Positions 54,328 to 63,175 are shown, numbered from the stretch's first letter. The stretch is DNA of 64,000 bases from Bog-793 sp963785415 (GCA_963785415.1 CAWAVB010000001.1:1550001-1614000), one strand, 5' to 3'. Numbers and translations are program-made. Notes: a model not told the origin generated them from the letters alone.

Positions 54328-55551
54328 TCAAGCGGCCTCGGTGAGTTGGCTCTCTGAACGGTGGCCCCAGGCGGTGTGCTCGTCGTAGAAGCTGCCGTTG
54401 GCGAGACAGCCATGGAGGATGCCGACGAGCCGGTTCCCGAGGGCTCTGAGCGCCGCATGGTGGGTGTCGCCGGCGTGCCGGTGGGCGTCGTAGAAGGCGC
54501 GGGCCCCCGGCGACGTGGTGAGGCTCGCAAAGGCCCACAGGTAGATCGCGTCAGCGAGGCGCATGTTGCGGGCGTAGCGGGCGAGCACGACGCGCTTGGT
54601 GCCCGACGCGCGGGTGATTGGCGACGTGCCGGCGTAGTTCTTGCGAGACTTGACACTGGCGTAACGGTCCGGGTCATCCCCGAACTCGCCGAGCACCCGG
54701 GCGCCGAGGATGGTCCCCAGTCCTGGCAAGGAACGGACCACCTTGGCGGCCGGGTGCTGCTCAAAACCCGCTTCGAGCTGCTGCGCGAGGTTCGCGATCT
54801 CGGCGTTCATCGTCGAGATCACCGCCACCGACGCCTTGACTGAAGCACCCATCGCGCTCGCCACCAGCGCGGAGCCCTGGAGCTGGGGTGCGCGCAGTGC
54901 CTCCTGGATCTCTCGAGCTCGCTCGTCGATCCGTCGCTGCCGCCCGCCCCGGCGCAGTGCCGAGGCGATCTTTGCCAGCGAAAGCGCCGCTCCGAGGCTC
55001 GGGGTCGGCGCCACTCGCAACACCTCTGTGGCATCTGCGCTCGCCAGGTCGTCGAAGGTGGAGAGCGCCGCCGGGTAGAACTCTCGCAGCGTCGAGCGCA
55101 GCGCGTTGGCCTGCCGGCCTCTCGACCAGATCATCGACTGGTGAGCCCGGGCGAGGACCTTCACCGCTTCGACGACCTCGGAGTCACCAGCGATGGGGCG
55201 GTGGTTGTGCCGGTCGGTGCGGACCATGTCGGCGAGCACCTTGGCGTCGCCGGGATCGGACTTCGCGCCTGAGGTCGAGTGGCGGTCCCGATAGCGCGAG
55301 GTCGACATCGGGTTCACGGCGAACACGAGATAGCCCGCTGCGACGAGCGCCGCGACGAACAGGCCCCGGTCGGTCTCGATCCCGACGATCACCTCGCTCG
55401 GATCTTCGGTATGCACACCGACGAGCTCGTGAAAACGGGCGATCCCCTCGACGCCCTCGGGCAGCCGGCCTCCCCCGAGGCGCCTGCCCTCTGCGTCCTC
55501 AACGTGCACGTCGTGGTGGGCCTCGGCCCAGTCCACTCCGACAAAGATCAT
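54328..55551 (-). CDS. IS110-family transposase
   Basis: 407-residue DEDD transposase. N-terminal RuvC-like domain with GVDWAEAHHDVHV (first Asp), VIVGIETDRG (Glu) and SDPGDAKVLADMVR (Asp pair). A central coiled-coil region follows, then the C-terminal Tnp domain with SLPGLGTILGARVLGEFGD, RKNYAGTSPITRASG (candidate Ser nucleophile) and RYARNMRLADAIYLWA. The frame is complete, so the element may still be active. IS110 enzymes recombine with a bridge RNA made from the element's own non-coding end. Confidence 0.93.
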   Translation of the reverse strand: MIFVGVDWAEAHHDVHVEDAEGRRLGGGRLPEGVEGIARFHELVGVHTEDPSEVIVGIETDRGLFVAALVAAGYLVFAVNPMSTSRYRDRHSTSGAKSDPGDAKVLADMVRTDRHNHRPIAGDSEVVEAVKVLARAHQSMIWSRGRQANALRSTLREFYPAALSTFDDLASADATEVLRVAPTPSLGAALSLAKIASALRRGGRQRRIDERAREIQEALRAPQLQGSALVASAMGASVKASVAVISTMNAEIANLAQQLEAGFEQHPAAKVVRSLPGLGTILGARVLGEFGDDPDRYASVKSRKNYAGTSPITRASGTKRVVLARYARNMRLADAIYLWAFASLTTSPGARAFYDAHRHAGDTHHAALRALGNRLVGILHGCLANGSFYDEHTAWGHRSESQLTEAA

Positions 55552-55780
55552 CTGACTCCTCCCATCGACGGCACCGGCGTCGAGCCCGAGGACCCCAGCA
55601 GCTTCCTAATGGTTCAGTGCTCGAGGCACGACATCCCACCAGCCGTCGAAGGAGACCTCACCGACCGACCGGGGCACGATCTAGCCGTAGGGCTCGAGGC
55701 CCTGAGGCTCGCAGTGCTCACCCGTCGGTAGCTCGGTTGACCAGCCTCGCTTGTTAATCAGGCGAGGTGGTCGATCCCCA
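55552..55780 (-). ncRNA. IS110 non-coding end; candidate bridge RNA region
   Basis: Non-coding stretch upstream of the transposase start. It holds hairpins: AGGGC and GCCCT around a five-base loop (55689-55703), and CCTCGC and GCGAGG around an 11-base AT-rich loop (55745-55767). By position it corresponds to the left end of IS110-group elements, where bridge RNAs have been described. The RNA boundaries and the target- and donor-binding loops cannot be set by eye. Confidence 0.55.
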
Positions 55781-56608
55781 TTAGAGGATCCCGGTTCGGG
55801 GGGTTCCCGGGTCCGCCGCCGCCCGGTCGGCGAGCGCGCCCAAAAAGCCGAGCGCGCCGAGTGGACCCTCCACCGTCACGTCGGCACCGGCGAGGAGGGC
55901 TTCCGGGGCCTCCTCGCTCACCACCGCGACCCGCACGCCCGCGAGCGCGCCCGAGGAGACGAGGAGGTCGAGCGCGGAGAACGCCGGGATGTCGCCAACG
56001 TCGTCACCGAGGACGCAGCCGGCCGCGCAGCCCGTCAAAAGCGAGGTGACGACCGTGCCCTTGTCGTTCGCGACCGGGAGGACGAGCTCGACCGCGCGTT
56101 TGCCCAGCCGGATGGCGAGTCCGTGGCGTTCGGCGATCGTGTGGGCGAGCGCGACGGCCGCCGGCGCGACGGCGGGCGCGTTGCGCCAGTGCAGCGTGAG
56201 CGCGAGACCCTTGCCCTCGACGAGAGCGCCCTCGGGGGCCTTCGCTCTCGCTTCGTCGATCGCGGCGGCGACCGCGCCGGCGTAGTCGTCGACCAACGGG
56301 TCGTAGACGACCGAGCCGTCGGGGGCGCGGTGCTCGAGGCCGTATTGGCCGTAGACGGCGAGTCGGTCGAGCGCCGGACTGCGCCCGAGCCGTTCGACGA
56401 GGAACGTGACCGGCCGGCCCGAGACGACCGCGACGACGCCGTAGCGTGCGGTCAGCCGCTCGAGGACCGCCGCCGCGCCCGGCAGCGGGAAAGCATCGTC
56501 GGGATTCGGGACGATCTCAGCGAGGGTTCCGTCGTAATCGACGATGATCCCCGTAGAGGACGGCTGCGCCGAAAGGAGCGCCAGCGCCCGTTCGACGGCC
56601 GGGTTCAG
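55781..56608 (-). CDS. otsB: Trehalose-6-phosphate phosphatase, probable CTG start
   Basis: HAD-type phosphatase releasing trehalose. 275 residues: VDYDGTLAEIVPNPDDAFPLPG with the DxDGT nucleophile near residue 28, VVSGRPVTFLV, YGQYGLEHR, the Lys-containing helix, and GDDVGDIPAFSAL. The last residues (PGTPRTGIL) are short and could have been altered by the adjacent IS110 element. From the in-frame stop upstream to the catalytic motif there is no ATG, GTG or TTG; CTG at 56606-56608 overlaps the stop of the upstream DUF3263 gene as CTGA, the usual coupling geometry. A TTG at 56296 would give only a headless fragment. Confidence 0.85.
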   Translation of the reverse strand: MNPAVERALALLSAQPSSTGIIVDYDGTLAEIVPNPDDAFPLPGAAAVLERLTARYGVVAVVSGRPVTFLVERLGRSPALDRLAVYGQYGLEHRAPDGSVVYDPLVDDYAGAVAAAIDEARAKAPEGALVEGKGLALTLHWRNAPAVAPAAVALAHTIAERHGLAIRLGKRAVELVLPVANDKGTVVTSLLTGCAAGCVLGDDVGDIPAFSALDLLVSSGALAGVRVAVVSEEAPEALLAGADVTVEGPLGALGFLGALADRAAADPGTPRTGIL

Positions 56609-56871
56609 TGCGGTCGACGTTGACGGGGGGCTTCGGCGAAGAACGCGGCGCGGATCCGTTCGGCGCGTCGACGCCGGGTCCGGTGAACAACGAGCGGGTC
56701 GTACGCGGCGGCATCATCGGAATCCGCGAGCGCGGAAACGATTGCGTAGTACCGCGCCGGGGAGATGCCGAGCCGGGCACGGATCGCGTCCCGTTTGCTC
56801 GTTTGGCCAGTCGTTGTCCACCAATCGCGCTCAAAATCGAGCACCGCGCGCTCGACTGGCGTCAACGGCAT
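56605..56871 (-). CDS. DUF3263 small protein (helix-turn-helix-like)
   Basis: 88 residues of the actinobacterial DUF3263 family: LDFERDWWTTTGQTSKRDAIRARLGISPARYYAIVSAL, then DPLVVHRTRRRRAERIRAAF. The helical core resembles a small DNA-binding fold, but no function is known to me. ATG at 56871 with GTGGAGAA upstream. Its TGA overlaps the proposed CTG of otsB, so the two are likely translated together. Confidence 0.85.
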   Translation of the reverse strand: MPLTPVERAVLDFERDWWTTTGQTSKRDAIRARLGISPARYYAIVSALADSDDAAAYDPLVVHRTRRRRAERIRAAFFAEAPRQRRPH

Positions 56872-57056
56872 TGCACGTTCTCCACAACTCGACAATGCCG
56901 TGATGAGGCGCGCGAAGCAAGCACCCTCCCTGGTTCGGCCTCGCAAACGGGTTCTGTGACACTTCGCGTTGGGCACGTCACGCCGGCGGGTGCAACGGAG
57001 CTCGCGAGCGATGACGCTCCGTCACGCTCTCACTGCTCGCGGACTCGCGGCGCCCG

Positions 57057-57647
57057 TCAGTTGCGGACGAGGTGGTACCAGTTGAGCTGTCTCATCCGCC
57101 CGATCGAGCCGGCGGAGCGTTCGTCCGCGACGTCGAACGTGTTCCCGAAACGCAGGCGCAACTCGGCGGCGTCGACCCCGTTGGCGCCGAGCAGGCGCCA
57201 GGATGCCGGCGGGTGCGTGATCCCGGCGAGGTAGAAGTCCGCACCTGGCCGGGAGGCGGCGGCCACCTCGGCCGCATACTTGTCACGCAGGCGATTGGGG
57301 ATCGCGTGATAGCAGCCGACGTCGAGGATGAGATCGAACGGGCCCGTGACGCCGAGGGCACGCAGTCGCGCGACGTCTCCGGTGACGAAACAGGCCTTCG
57401 TCCGGTCAGAGCGCGCCCCCGCCCGCGCGCGTTCGGTCGCTTCGGGCACGAAGTCGATCCCGACGACGTCCCAGCCCTGGCGGGCGAGGTAGCGCGCGTT
57501 GGTGCCGGTCCCGCAGCCGAGGTCGAGCGCCCGTCCCGGAGGGCGACCCCGGACGATCTCCTCCAGTTCCGGCCGGTGTCGCGAGGTGTCCCACCGCGGT
57601 TTCCCGAAGCGGTACGTGAACCGGTAGAACAGCGAATCGAGCCTCAC
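57057..57647 (-). CDS. Class I SAM-dependent methyltransferase
   Basis: 196 residues: FYRFTYRFGKPRWD leader, then motif I ALDLGCGTGTNARYLA, VVGIDFVPEATERAR, and a DLILDVGCYHAIP region that is the post-motif strand, ending in LNWYHLVRN. Similar to methyltransferases with small-molecule or thiol substrates; the actual substrate is unknown. GTG at 57647 chosen for the CGGAGGGAGGAA site. Divergent from a MarR regulator 106 bases away, so it is a candidate target of that regulator. Confidence 0.87.
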   Translation of the reverse strand: MRLDSLFYRFTYRFGKPRWDTSRHRPELEEIVRGRPPGRALDLGCGTGTNARYLARQGWDVVGIDFVPEATERARAGARSDRTKACFVTGDVARLRALGVTGPFDLILDVGCYHAIPNRLRDKYAAEVAAASRPGADFYLAGITHPPASWRLLGANGVDAAELRLRFGNTFDVADERSAGSIGRMRQLNWYHLVRN

Positions 57648-57710
57648 GTTCCTCCCTCCGCCCGTGCACCGGGATGCGCACGGCTGGGCATATAGCTCAA
57701 CTACTAAATC

Positions 57711-57725
57711 ACTTAGGACGTAAGT
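57711..57725. promoter_or_regulatory. Likely MarR operator between methyltransferase and marR
   Basis: ACTTA-GGACG-TAAGT is an interrupted inverted repeat in an AT-rich stretch of the divergent intergenic region. A TATAGT at 57741-57746 gives a -10 only eight bases from the MarR ATG, so this operator would cover the -35 region, and the marR mRNA would be leaderless. Confidence 0.6.
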
Positions 57726-57753
57726 AATATAACCAGACGCTATAGTTCGGTCA

Positions 57754-58203
57754 ATGGCGGCACCGAGACCGGACGAGATGGCGGCGAGTTTGCAACGGTT
57801 CGGGCTGGAGCGCGATCGCATGCGCGCCGCGCTTGCCGACGAGGCGGGGATCAACGCGACCGATCTCGACGCGCTCGAACACCTGGAGGCGGACGGGCCG
57901 CTCACGCAGCGTCAGCTGGCCGAGCGGTTGTCGCTCACCTCGGGGGCGATCACGATGCTCGTCGACCGGCTCGAGGCGTCGGGTTGGGTGCGCCGCCTGC
58001 CGCACCCGAGCGACCGTCGCTCGACACTCGTCGAGCTGTCACGGCAGGCGCTCGCGCGCACGCCGGCGGGGCTCGTCGCCTATCACGCCCGGATCAGGGC
58101 GATCGCCGCCAAGGTCGGTGCCGGACACCGGGCCGCGGTCCGCGACTTTCTGCAGGAAGCCGCCACGGCCGCGTCGCACGCCGCCGGCGAGCTGCGCCGG
58201 TAG
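57754..58203 (+). CDS. MarR-family transcriptional regulator
   Basis: 149 residues with the winged-helix pattern of MarR: INATDLDALEHLEADGPLTQRQLAERLSLTSGAITMLVDRLEASGWVRRLPHPSDRRSTL, flanked by dimerisation helices. ATG at 57754 with a -10 so close that the transcript should be leaderless. Expected to repress itself and the divergent methyltransferase through the nearby inverted repeat. Ligand unknown. Confidence 0.92.
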   Translation: MAAPRPDEMAASLQRFGLERDRMRAALADEAGINATDLDALEHLEADGPLTQRQLAERLSLTSGAITMLVDRLEASGWVRRLPHPSDRRSTLVELSRQALARTPAGLVAYHARIRAIAAKVGAGHRAAVRDFLQEAATAASHAAGELRR

Positions 58204-58257
58204 GACGCGCGTTCCGCCATCGGTCACCGGCGGTGCAGGCGCCGGCCCCGGCCGCGT

Positions 58258-60930
58258 TCAGGTCGCGAGGAGCCGGCGTACCACGTAGGGGAGGATGCCG
58301 CCGTGGCGGTAGTACTCCTCCTCGGTCGGCGTGTCGATCCGGACGACGGCCTCGAAGACCTTGTCGTCCGCGTGGACGGTGACGCGTTTGCCGATGAGGC
58401 CGCCGGGTGTCGTTCCCGCCAACCCGACGACGTCGAAAACCTCGGTGCCCGTGAGTCCGATCGACTGGGCGTTCTCACCGGGGAGGTACTCGAGGGGTAC
58501 GACTCCCATGCCGATGAGATTCGAACGGTGGATCCGCTCGTAGCTCTCGACGAGGACGGCGCGCACGCCGAGGAGGGCGACGCCCTTCGCCGCCCAGTCC
58601 CGGGACGACCCCGATCCGTACTCCCTGCCCGCCAGCACGAGGAGCGGCACGCCGTCGGCGCGGTAGAGCTGGGCGACGTCGAAGATCGAGTCGGGGCTGC
58701 CATCGGGGAGGTGGACGGTGACGCCTCCCTCGACCCCGCCCGCCAGCGCGTTGCGGATGCGGGTGTTGGCGAACGTGCCCCGGATCATCACCTCGTGGTT
58801 GCCGCGCCGGGTCCCGTAGGAGTTGAAGTCGGCGGGTGCGACGCCGTTGGCGACGAGCCACCGTCCGGCCGGGCTCGTCGGTCTGATCGAACCGGCCGGC
58901 GAGATGTGGTCGGTCGTCACGCTGTCGCCCAGGACCGCGAGGACGCGGGCCCCGGCGATGTCGGTGACCGGCCCGGGGTCGCGGGGCATCGCCTCCAGGA
59001 ACGGCGGTCTGCGGACGTACGTCGACGTTTCGTCCCAGGCGAAGCGTTCACCGCCCGCGACCTCGAGCGACCGCCAGTTCTCGTCGCCGGCGAAGACGTC
59101 GGCGTAGTCGGTCGTGAACATCCGGGACTCGAGGGCCTCCTCGACGACGGCCGCGACCTCGTCCGGTGCCGGCCACAGGTCGCGCAGGTACACGGGTGTG
59201 CCGTCGGGTGCGGAGCCGACGGGCTCGTGGTACCAGTCGATGTCCATCGTCCCGGCGAGGGCGTAGGCGACGACGAGCGGGGGCGACGCCAGGTAGTTCA
59301 TCCGCACCTCGGGGTGGATGCGGCCTTCGAAATTACGGTTGCCCGAGAGCACGGCGACGCAGGCGAGGTCGCCGTCGTCGATCGCCGCCGAGACCTCGGT
59401 CGCCAACGGGCCCGAGTTGCCGATGCACGTCGTGCAACCGAAGCCGACGATCCCGAAACCGAGTTTCTCGAGATACGGCGTGAGCCCGGCGCGGTCGAAG
59501 TAGTCGGCGACGACCCGTGAGCCCGGGGCGAGCGAGGTCTTCACCCACGGCTTCGTCGTGAGCCCCAGTTCGACGGCGCGTTTCGCGAGCAGCCCCGCGG
59601 CGATCATGACCTGGGGGTTCGAGGTGTTCGTGCAGCTCGTGACGGCGGCGATGACGACGCTGCCGTCGGTGAGCTCGACGGACGACCCGTCGGCGAGCAC
59701 GGTCGGGACCAGGCGGTCCCCGGGGCCGCCGGGTCGCGTCGTCGTCGCCGAGGCAGCGAGCGAAGAGCGGAAGCTCTCCTTGGCGCGGTCGAGGGGCACG
59801 CGGTCCTGGGGCCGCGCCGGACCGGCGAGGCTCGGAACCACCGTCGAAAGGTCGAGCGTGATGGTCTCGGCGTACGCGGCGACGTGTGCCGGGTCGTGCC
59901 AGAGCCCCTGTTGCTTCGCGTAGGCCTCGACCAGGCGCACGGCGGACTCGGGGCGCCCGGTGAAGCGCAGGTAGCGGAGCGTCTCGGCGTCGATCGGGAA
60001 GATCGTCACCGTGGAGCCGTACTCGGGCGACATGTTCCCGATCGTCGCCCGGTTCTCGAGGGGTACGTTGGCGATCCCGTCGCCGTAGCACTCGACGAAC
60101 TTGCCGACGACGCCGTGGTCGCGCAGCAGCTCGGCGATCGTGAGGACGAGGTCCGTCGCCGTCGCCCCCTCGGTGAGCGCGCCCTCGAGGCGGAGCCCGA
60201 CGACTTTCGGGACAAGCATCGAGACCGGCTGGCCGAGCATCGCGGCCTCCGCCTCGATCCCGCCGACACCCCAGCCGACGACCCCGAGGCCGTTCACCAT
60301 CGTCGTGTGGGAGTCGGTCCCGACGAGCGTGTCGGGATAGGCGGCTCCAGTCGAGTCGGCGAAGACGACCTTGCTGAGGAGCTCGAGGTTCACCTGGTGG
60401 CAGATGCCGGTGTCGGGCGGCACGACGCGCAGGCCGGAGAACGCCTGCTGGCCCCAGCGCAGGAAGCGGTAACGCTCGCCGTTGCGGGCGAACTCGAGGC
60501 GCGCGTTGATCGCCGCCGCGTCAGGCCGCCGGGCCACGTCGACGATGACCGAGTGGTCGATGACGAGGTCGACCGGTATGTGTGGGTTGACCGATCCGGG
60601 GTCGCCGCCGAGAGCGCCGACGGCGTCGCGCAGCGCCGCGAGGTCGACGATGCAGGGCACACCGGTGAAGTCCTGCAGCAAGATCCGCGCCGGGGAGAAG
60701 GCGATCTCGTGGCCGACCCCACCTTGGGCGGCGGTGGCGAAGGCGGAGATGTCGTCGGCGGTGACCGCCTTGTCGTCCTCGTGACGCAAGAGGTTCTCGA
60801 GGAGCACCTTCAGCGAGTACGGGAGCCGTTCGACGCCGAAGTCACCCGGAAGGGCGTCGAGCCGTTCGATCGTGTAGTCGATACCGCCGACGGCGAGGCG
60901 CCCGTTCGTTCCGAACGAGTTCAGCCCCAT
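58258..60930 (-). CDS. acnA: Aconitate hydratase A
   Basis: [4Fe-4S] aconitase of the TCA cycle. 890 residues: the substrate loop GTDSHTTMVNGLGVVGWGVGG region, cluster ligands Cys in AVTSCTNTSNP and the pair in GFGCTTCIGNSGPLA, FNSYGTRRGNHEVMIRGTF, and REYGSGSSRDWAAKG with domain 4 at the end. ATG with GGAGG seven bases upstream. Follows the MarR gene at 60968 by 37 bases on the same strand, so the two may share a promoter. Confidence 0.96.
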   Translation of the reverse strand: MGLNSFGTNGRLAVGGIDYTIERLDALPGDFGVERLPYSLKVLLENLLRHEDDKAVTADDISAFATAAQGGVGHEIAFSPARILLQDFTGVPCIVDLAALRDAVGALGGDPGSVNPHIPVDLVIDHSVIVDVARRPDAAAINARLEFARNGERYRFLRWGQQAFSGLRVVPPDTGICHQVNLELLSKVVFADSTGAAYPDTLVGTDSHTTMVNGLGVVGWGVGGIEAEAAMLGQPVSMLVPKVVGLRLEGALTEGATATDLVLTIAELLRDHGVVGKFVECYGDGIANVPLENRATIGNMSPEYGSTVTIFPIDAETLRYLRFTGRPESAVRLVEAYAKQQGLWHDPAHVAAYAETITLDLSTVVPSLAGPARPQDRVPLDRAKESFRSSLAASATTTRPGGPGDRLVPTVLADGSSVELTDGSVVIAAVTSCTNTSNPQVMIAAGLLAKRAVELGLTTKPWVKTSLAPGSRVVADYFDRAGLTPYLEKLGFGIVGFGCTTCIGNSGPLATEVSAAIDDGDLACVAVLSGNRNFEGRIHPEVRMNYLASPPLVVAYALAGTMDIDWYHEPVGSAPDGTPVYLRDLWPAPDEVAAVVEEALESRMFTTDYADVFAGDENWRSLEVAGGERFAWDETSTYVRRPPFLEAMPRDPGPVTDIAGARVLAVLGDSVTTDHISPAGSIRPTSPAGRWLVANGVAPADFNSYGTRRGNHEVMIRGTFANTRIRNALAGGVEGGVTVHLPDGSPDSIFDVAQLYRADGVPLLVLAGREYGSGSSRDWAAKGVALLGVRAVLVESYERIHRSNLIGMGVVPLEYLPGENAQSIGLTGTEVFDVVGLAGTTPGGLIGKRVTVHADDKVFEAVVRIDTPTEEEYYRHGGILPYVVRRLLAT

Positions 60931-60967
60931 GGCAACCTCCGTTTCTCGCCATGCTCCAGGCCTGACG

Positions 60968-61543
60968 CTAACGGGGAAGGGCGGACCCGGCCTCCTCGGT
61001 TTCGGTCGTGACGCGGGCGGCTTGCGGGTGGACGCGGTCGCGCAACCGGCGCAGGAGCGCGACGAGCGTCTCGTAGTCCGAGTCGTCGAAGACCCCGGTG
61101 GTCAGCATCTCGATGTCCCGCTCGTGGCGGAGGAGGACCTCGGCGATGCGCGCCTGCCCGGGCGGGGTGAGCGTCGCGTACGCGCCCCGCCGGTCGCCGG
61201 AGCACGCCTCCCGGCAGACGAAGCCGGCCGCGGCGAGACGGTCGATCGCGCGGGTGAGCCCACCGGGCGTGAGGCCGGTCTGCGCGGCGAGGTCGGTCAT
61301 CCGGAGTCGGGCGCCGGGGGAGCGCACGAGGCGGACGAGGACCTCGAAGGCCAGTCCACCGACGGAGAGCTCGGACTCGATTCCCGGGGCCAGCGCCCGG
61401 CGCAGACCGGCCGCGGTCTCCAAGACGATCCCGACGAGGGTGACGCCGGGTGTCTCCTCGGGTCCGGCTCCGGCGGGTACCCCGCTGACGTGCTCGTTCG
61501 CGGTGCCGGTGCCGCTCGCTGTCGATCCGGTCTCCTCGGCCAC
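60968..61543 (-). CDS. MarR-family transcriptional regulator
   Basis: 191 residues; an Ala/Gly-rich leader of about 35 residues, then the winged helix: MTDLAAQTGLTPGGLTRAIDRLAAAGFVCREACSGDRRGAYATLT. The leader is unusual and the true start may be internal. It is divergent from yceI, and upstream of acnA on the same strand. The AT-rich gap to yceI contains short palindromes that could be its operator. Confidence 0.9.
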   Translation of the reverse strand: MAEETGSTASGTGTANEHVSGVPAGAGPEETPGVTLVGIVLETAAGLRRALAPGIESELSVGGLAFEVLVRLVRSPGARLRMTDLAAQTGLTPGGLTRAIDRLAAAGFVCREACSGDRRGAYATLTPPGQARIAEVLLRHERDIEMLTTGVFDDSDYETLVALLRRLRDRVHPQAARVTTETEEAGSALPR

Positions 61544-61560
61544 GGCACCAGCTTACCTGA

Positions 61561-61602
61561 TTTCGCGAAAAGTGTTTGCTTTGACAATAGTTGTTGATAC
61601 AA
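61561..61602. promoter_or_regulatory. AT-rich divergent regulatory region with palindromes
   Basis: Between the second MarR gene and yceI lie a perfect 10-base palindrome TTTCGCGAAA (61561-61570) and TTGT-TGAT-ACAA (61591-61602), with TTGACA at 61581-61586 nearby. This is the only clearly AT-rich stretch of this section and is the likely promoter and operator for both genes. Confidence 0.5.
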
Positions 61603-61660
61603 TAAGTGACAGAGAAAGGATCTGATGTTCACGGGCAGTTCAACAAGGAGGAAAGCCACG

Positions 61661-62242
61661 ATGGCGACGGCAACTGCAGAGCTGACGAGGGTGGTGAACG
61701 GCGAGATGGTCCCCGCCCCGGGCGCATACACGCTCGACAAGGCGCACACCGTCGTGTCGTTCGTCGCCCGTCACCTCATGGTGACGAAGGTGCGCGGCAC
61801 GTTCGGCGAGTTCGAGGGCACGGTCGTCGTCGCCGAGGACCCTACGCAATCGAGTGTCGAGGCCACGATCCGGACCGACAGTGTGTCGACCGGCGAGCCC
61901 CAGCGCGACGCCCACTTGCGCTCGGGTGACTTCTTCGAGCAGGACAAGTACCCGACGATGCGGTTCGCCAGCCGATTCGTGCGACCGGTCGGGGACGGGA
62001 AATGGCTGGTCAACGGTGATCTGACGATCAAGGACGTGACCCTGCCCGTGGTGCTCGACCTCGAGTTCAACGGCGCGACCACCGACCCGTGGGGTGGCGT
62101 GCGGCTCGGCTTCTCCGCCGTGACCGAGATCGACCGGACCGACTACGGCGTCTCGTGGAACACCGCCCTCGACGGCGGCGGGGTCGTCGTCGGCAACCGG
62201 GTGAAGATCGAGATCGAAGCGGAAGCGGTTCGCGCGAGTTAA
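61661..62242 (+). CDS. YceI-family lipid-binding-like protein
   Basis: 193 residues of the YceI family (lipocalin-like barrel binding isoprenoids or other lipids): GAYTLDKAHTVVSFVARHLMVTKVRGTFGEFEG, DAHLRSGDFFEQDKYPTMRF, WLVNGDLTIKDVTLPVVLDLEF and the terminal GNRVKIEIEAEA. ATG at 61661 has a perfect AAGGAGG site; an upstream start adds an unlikely basic leader. No signal peptide, so cytosolic, unlike E. coli YceI. Divergent from a MarR gene, a common arrangement for YceI. Confidence 0.92.
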   Translation: MATATAELTRVVNGEMVPAPGAYTLDKAHTVVSFVARHLMVTKVRGTFGEFEGTVVVAEDPTQSSVEATIRTDSVSTGEPQRDAHLRSGDFFEQDKYPTMRFASRFVRPVGDGKWLVNGDLTIKDVTLPVVLDLEFNGATTDPWGGVRLGFSAVTEIDRTDYGVSWNTALDGGGVVVGNRVKIEIEAEAVRAS

Positions 62243-62350
62243 TTTCCCCCGACTCGCGCGCCGGCGCCGGGTTCACTCCGCGACCCGGCGCCGTGGCGCG
62301 TCTCGAACCGGAGCGTTGCGGTCTCGCGCAACGCCTGCTCGAATGCTCGG

Positions 62351-63157
62351 GTGGCCACGGGGCGCGCCGACGGCGCGGCGGCGATCCTCGACGAGGCGTG
62401 TGTCGTGCTCGGCGGGAGAACGGTGCTCGGACCGGTGTCGCTCGAGATCGCCCGGGGCGAGCACTGGGCCTTCCTCGGCCCGAACGGGGCCGGCAAGACG
62501 ACGATGCTTTCGCTGCTCGGCGCGGAGCGCCATCCGACCTCGGGGCGTGTCGAGGTCCTCGGCGAGCGGCTTGGTCGCGTCGACCTACGGGTGTTGCGTC
62601 AACGGATCGGCGTGGTCGGGCACCGCGTCGCCGAGCGCCTGCCGCCCTCGGCGACGGCGCTCGAGGTCGTTCTCACCGGGAAAGAGGGCCTGCTCGCGCC
62701 TTGGTGGCGACGGTTCGACGACGCCGAGCGCGGCGCGGCGATAGCGATGCTCGGACGCGTCGGCTGCGGAACTCTCGCCGACCAGCCCTTCGGCCAGTGC
62801 TCGCAAGGGGAGCGCCAACGTGTGCTCGTCGCGCGATCGCTTCTCGGGCGGCACGAGCTGCTGCTCCTCGACGAGCCGGCGCTCGGGGTCGACCTGCCGG
62901 GCCGCGAGGCGCTCATCGGCGTGCTCGACGAGCTCGCGGTTCCGGGCGGTCCGACGACGGTCCACGTCGCGCACACCCTCGAGGAGCTGCCCGGCACGAC
63001 CAGCCACGCCATGCTCATCGCCCGCGGCCGGCTCGTCGCGGCGGGGAGAGCGGACGAGGTCCTCGTCGACGAGGCGCTCAGCGAGTGCTTCGGTGCGGCG
63101 TTCGTCGTCGAGAGAACGGGAAGGCGCTACAGCGCGCGGGCCGCGGGCACCTGGTAA
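62351..63157 (+). CDS. ABC transporter ATP-binding protein
   Basis: 268 residues: Walker A GPNGAGKT at 43-50, signature CSQGERQRVLVARSLLG (a Q-type variant of LSGGQ), Walker B ELLLLDEP followed by ALGVDLPGREAL, and the switch His in HVAHTLEELP. GTG start. No permease gene is adjacent on either side, so the partner and substrate are unknown. Gene order does not suggest a drug or metal exporter specifically. Confidence 0.88.
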   Translation: MATGRADGAAAILDEACVVLGGRTVLGPVSLEIARGEHWAFLGPNGAGKTTMLSLLGAERHPTSGRVEVLGERLGRVDLRVLRQRIGVVGHRVAERLPPSATALEVVLTGKEGLLAPWWRRFDDAERGAAIAMLGRVGCGTLADQPFGQCSQGERQRVLVARSLLGRHELLLLDEPALGVDLPGREALIGVLDELAVPGGPTTVHVAHTLEELPGTTSHAMLIARGRLVAAGRADEVLVDEALSECFGAAFVVERTGRRYSARAAGTW

Positions 63158-63175
63158 CGGCGGGCGCCCGAGCGC

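Larger units (their letters stand above)
54307..55780 (-). mobile_element. IS110-family insertion sequence between otsA and otsB
   Basis: One transposase gene on the minus strand with about 21 bases after it and about 229 bases of non-coding DNA before it, the layout expected for the IS110 group. It sits between the stop codons of convergent otsA and otsB, so neither coding end is obviously cut. ATCCC occurs at both borders (54309-54313 and 55774-55778) and might be a recombination core. IS110 elements lack terminal inverted repeats, so exact ends are estimates. Confidence 0.7.

Noticed and set aside
56296..56298. TTG at 56296 as the otsB start
   Set aside because: It would remove the DxDGT catalytic motif, which lies upstream in the same open frame.
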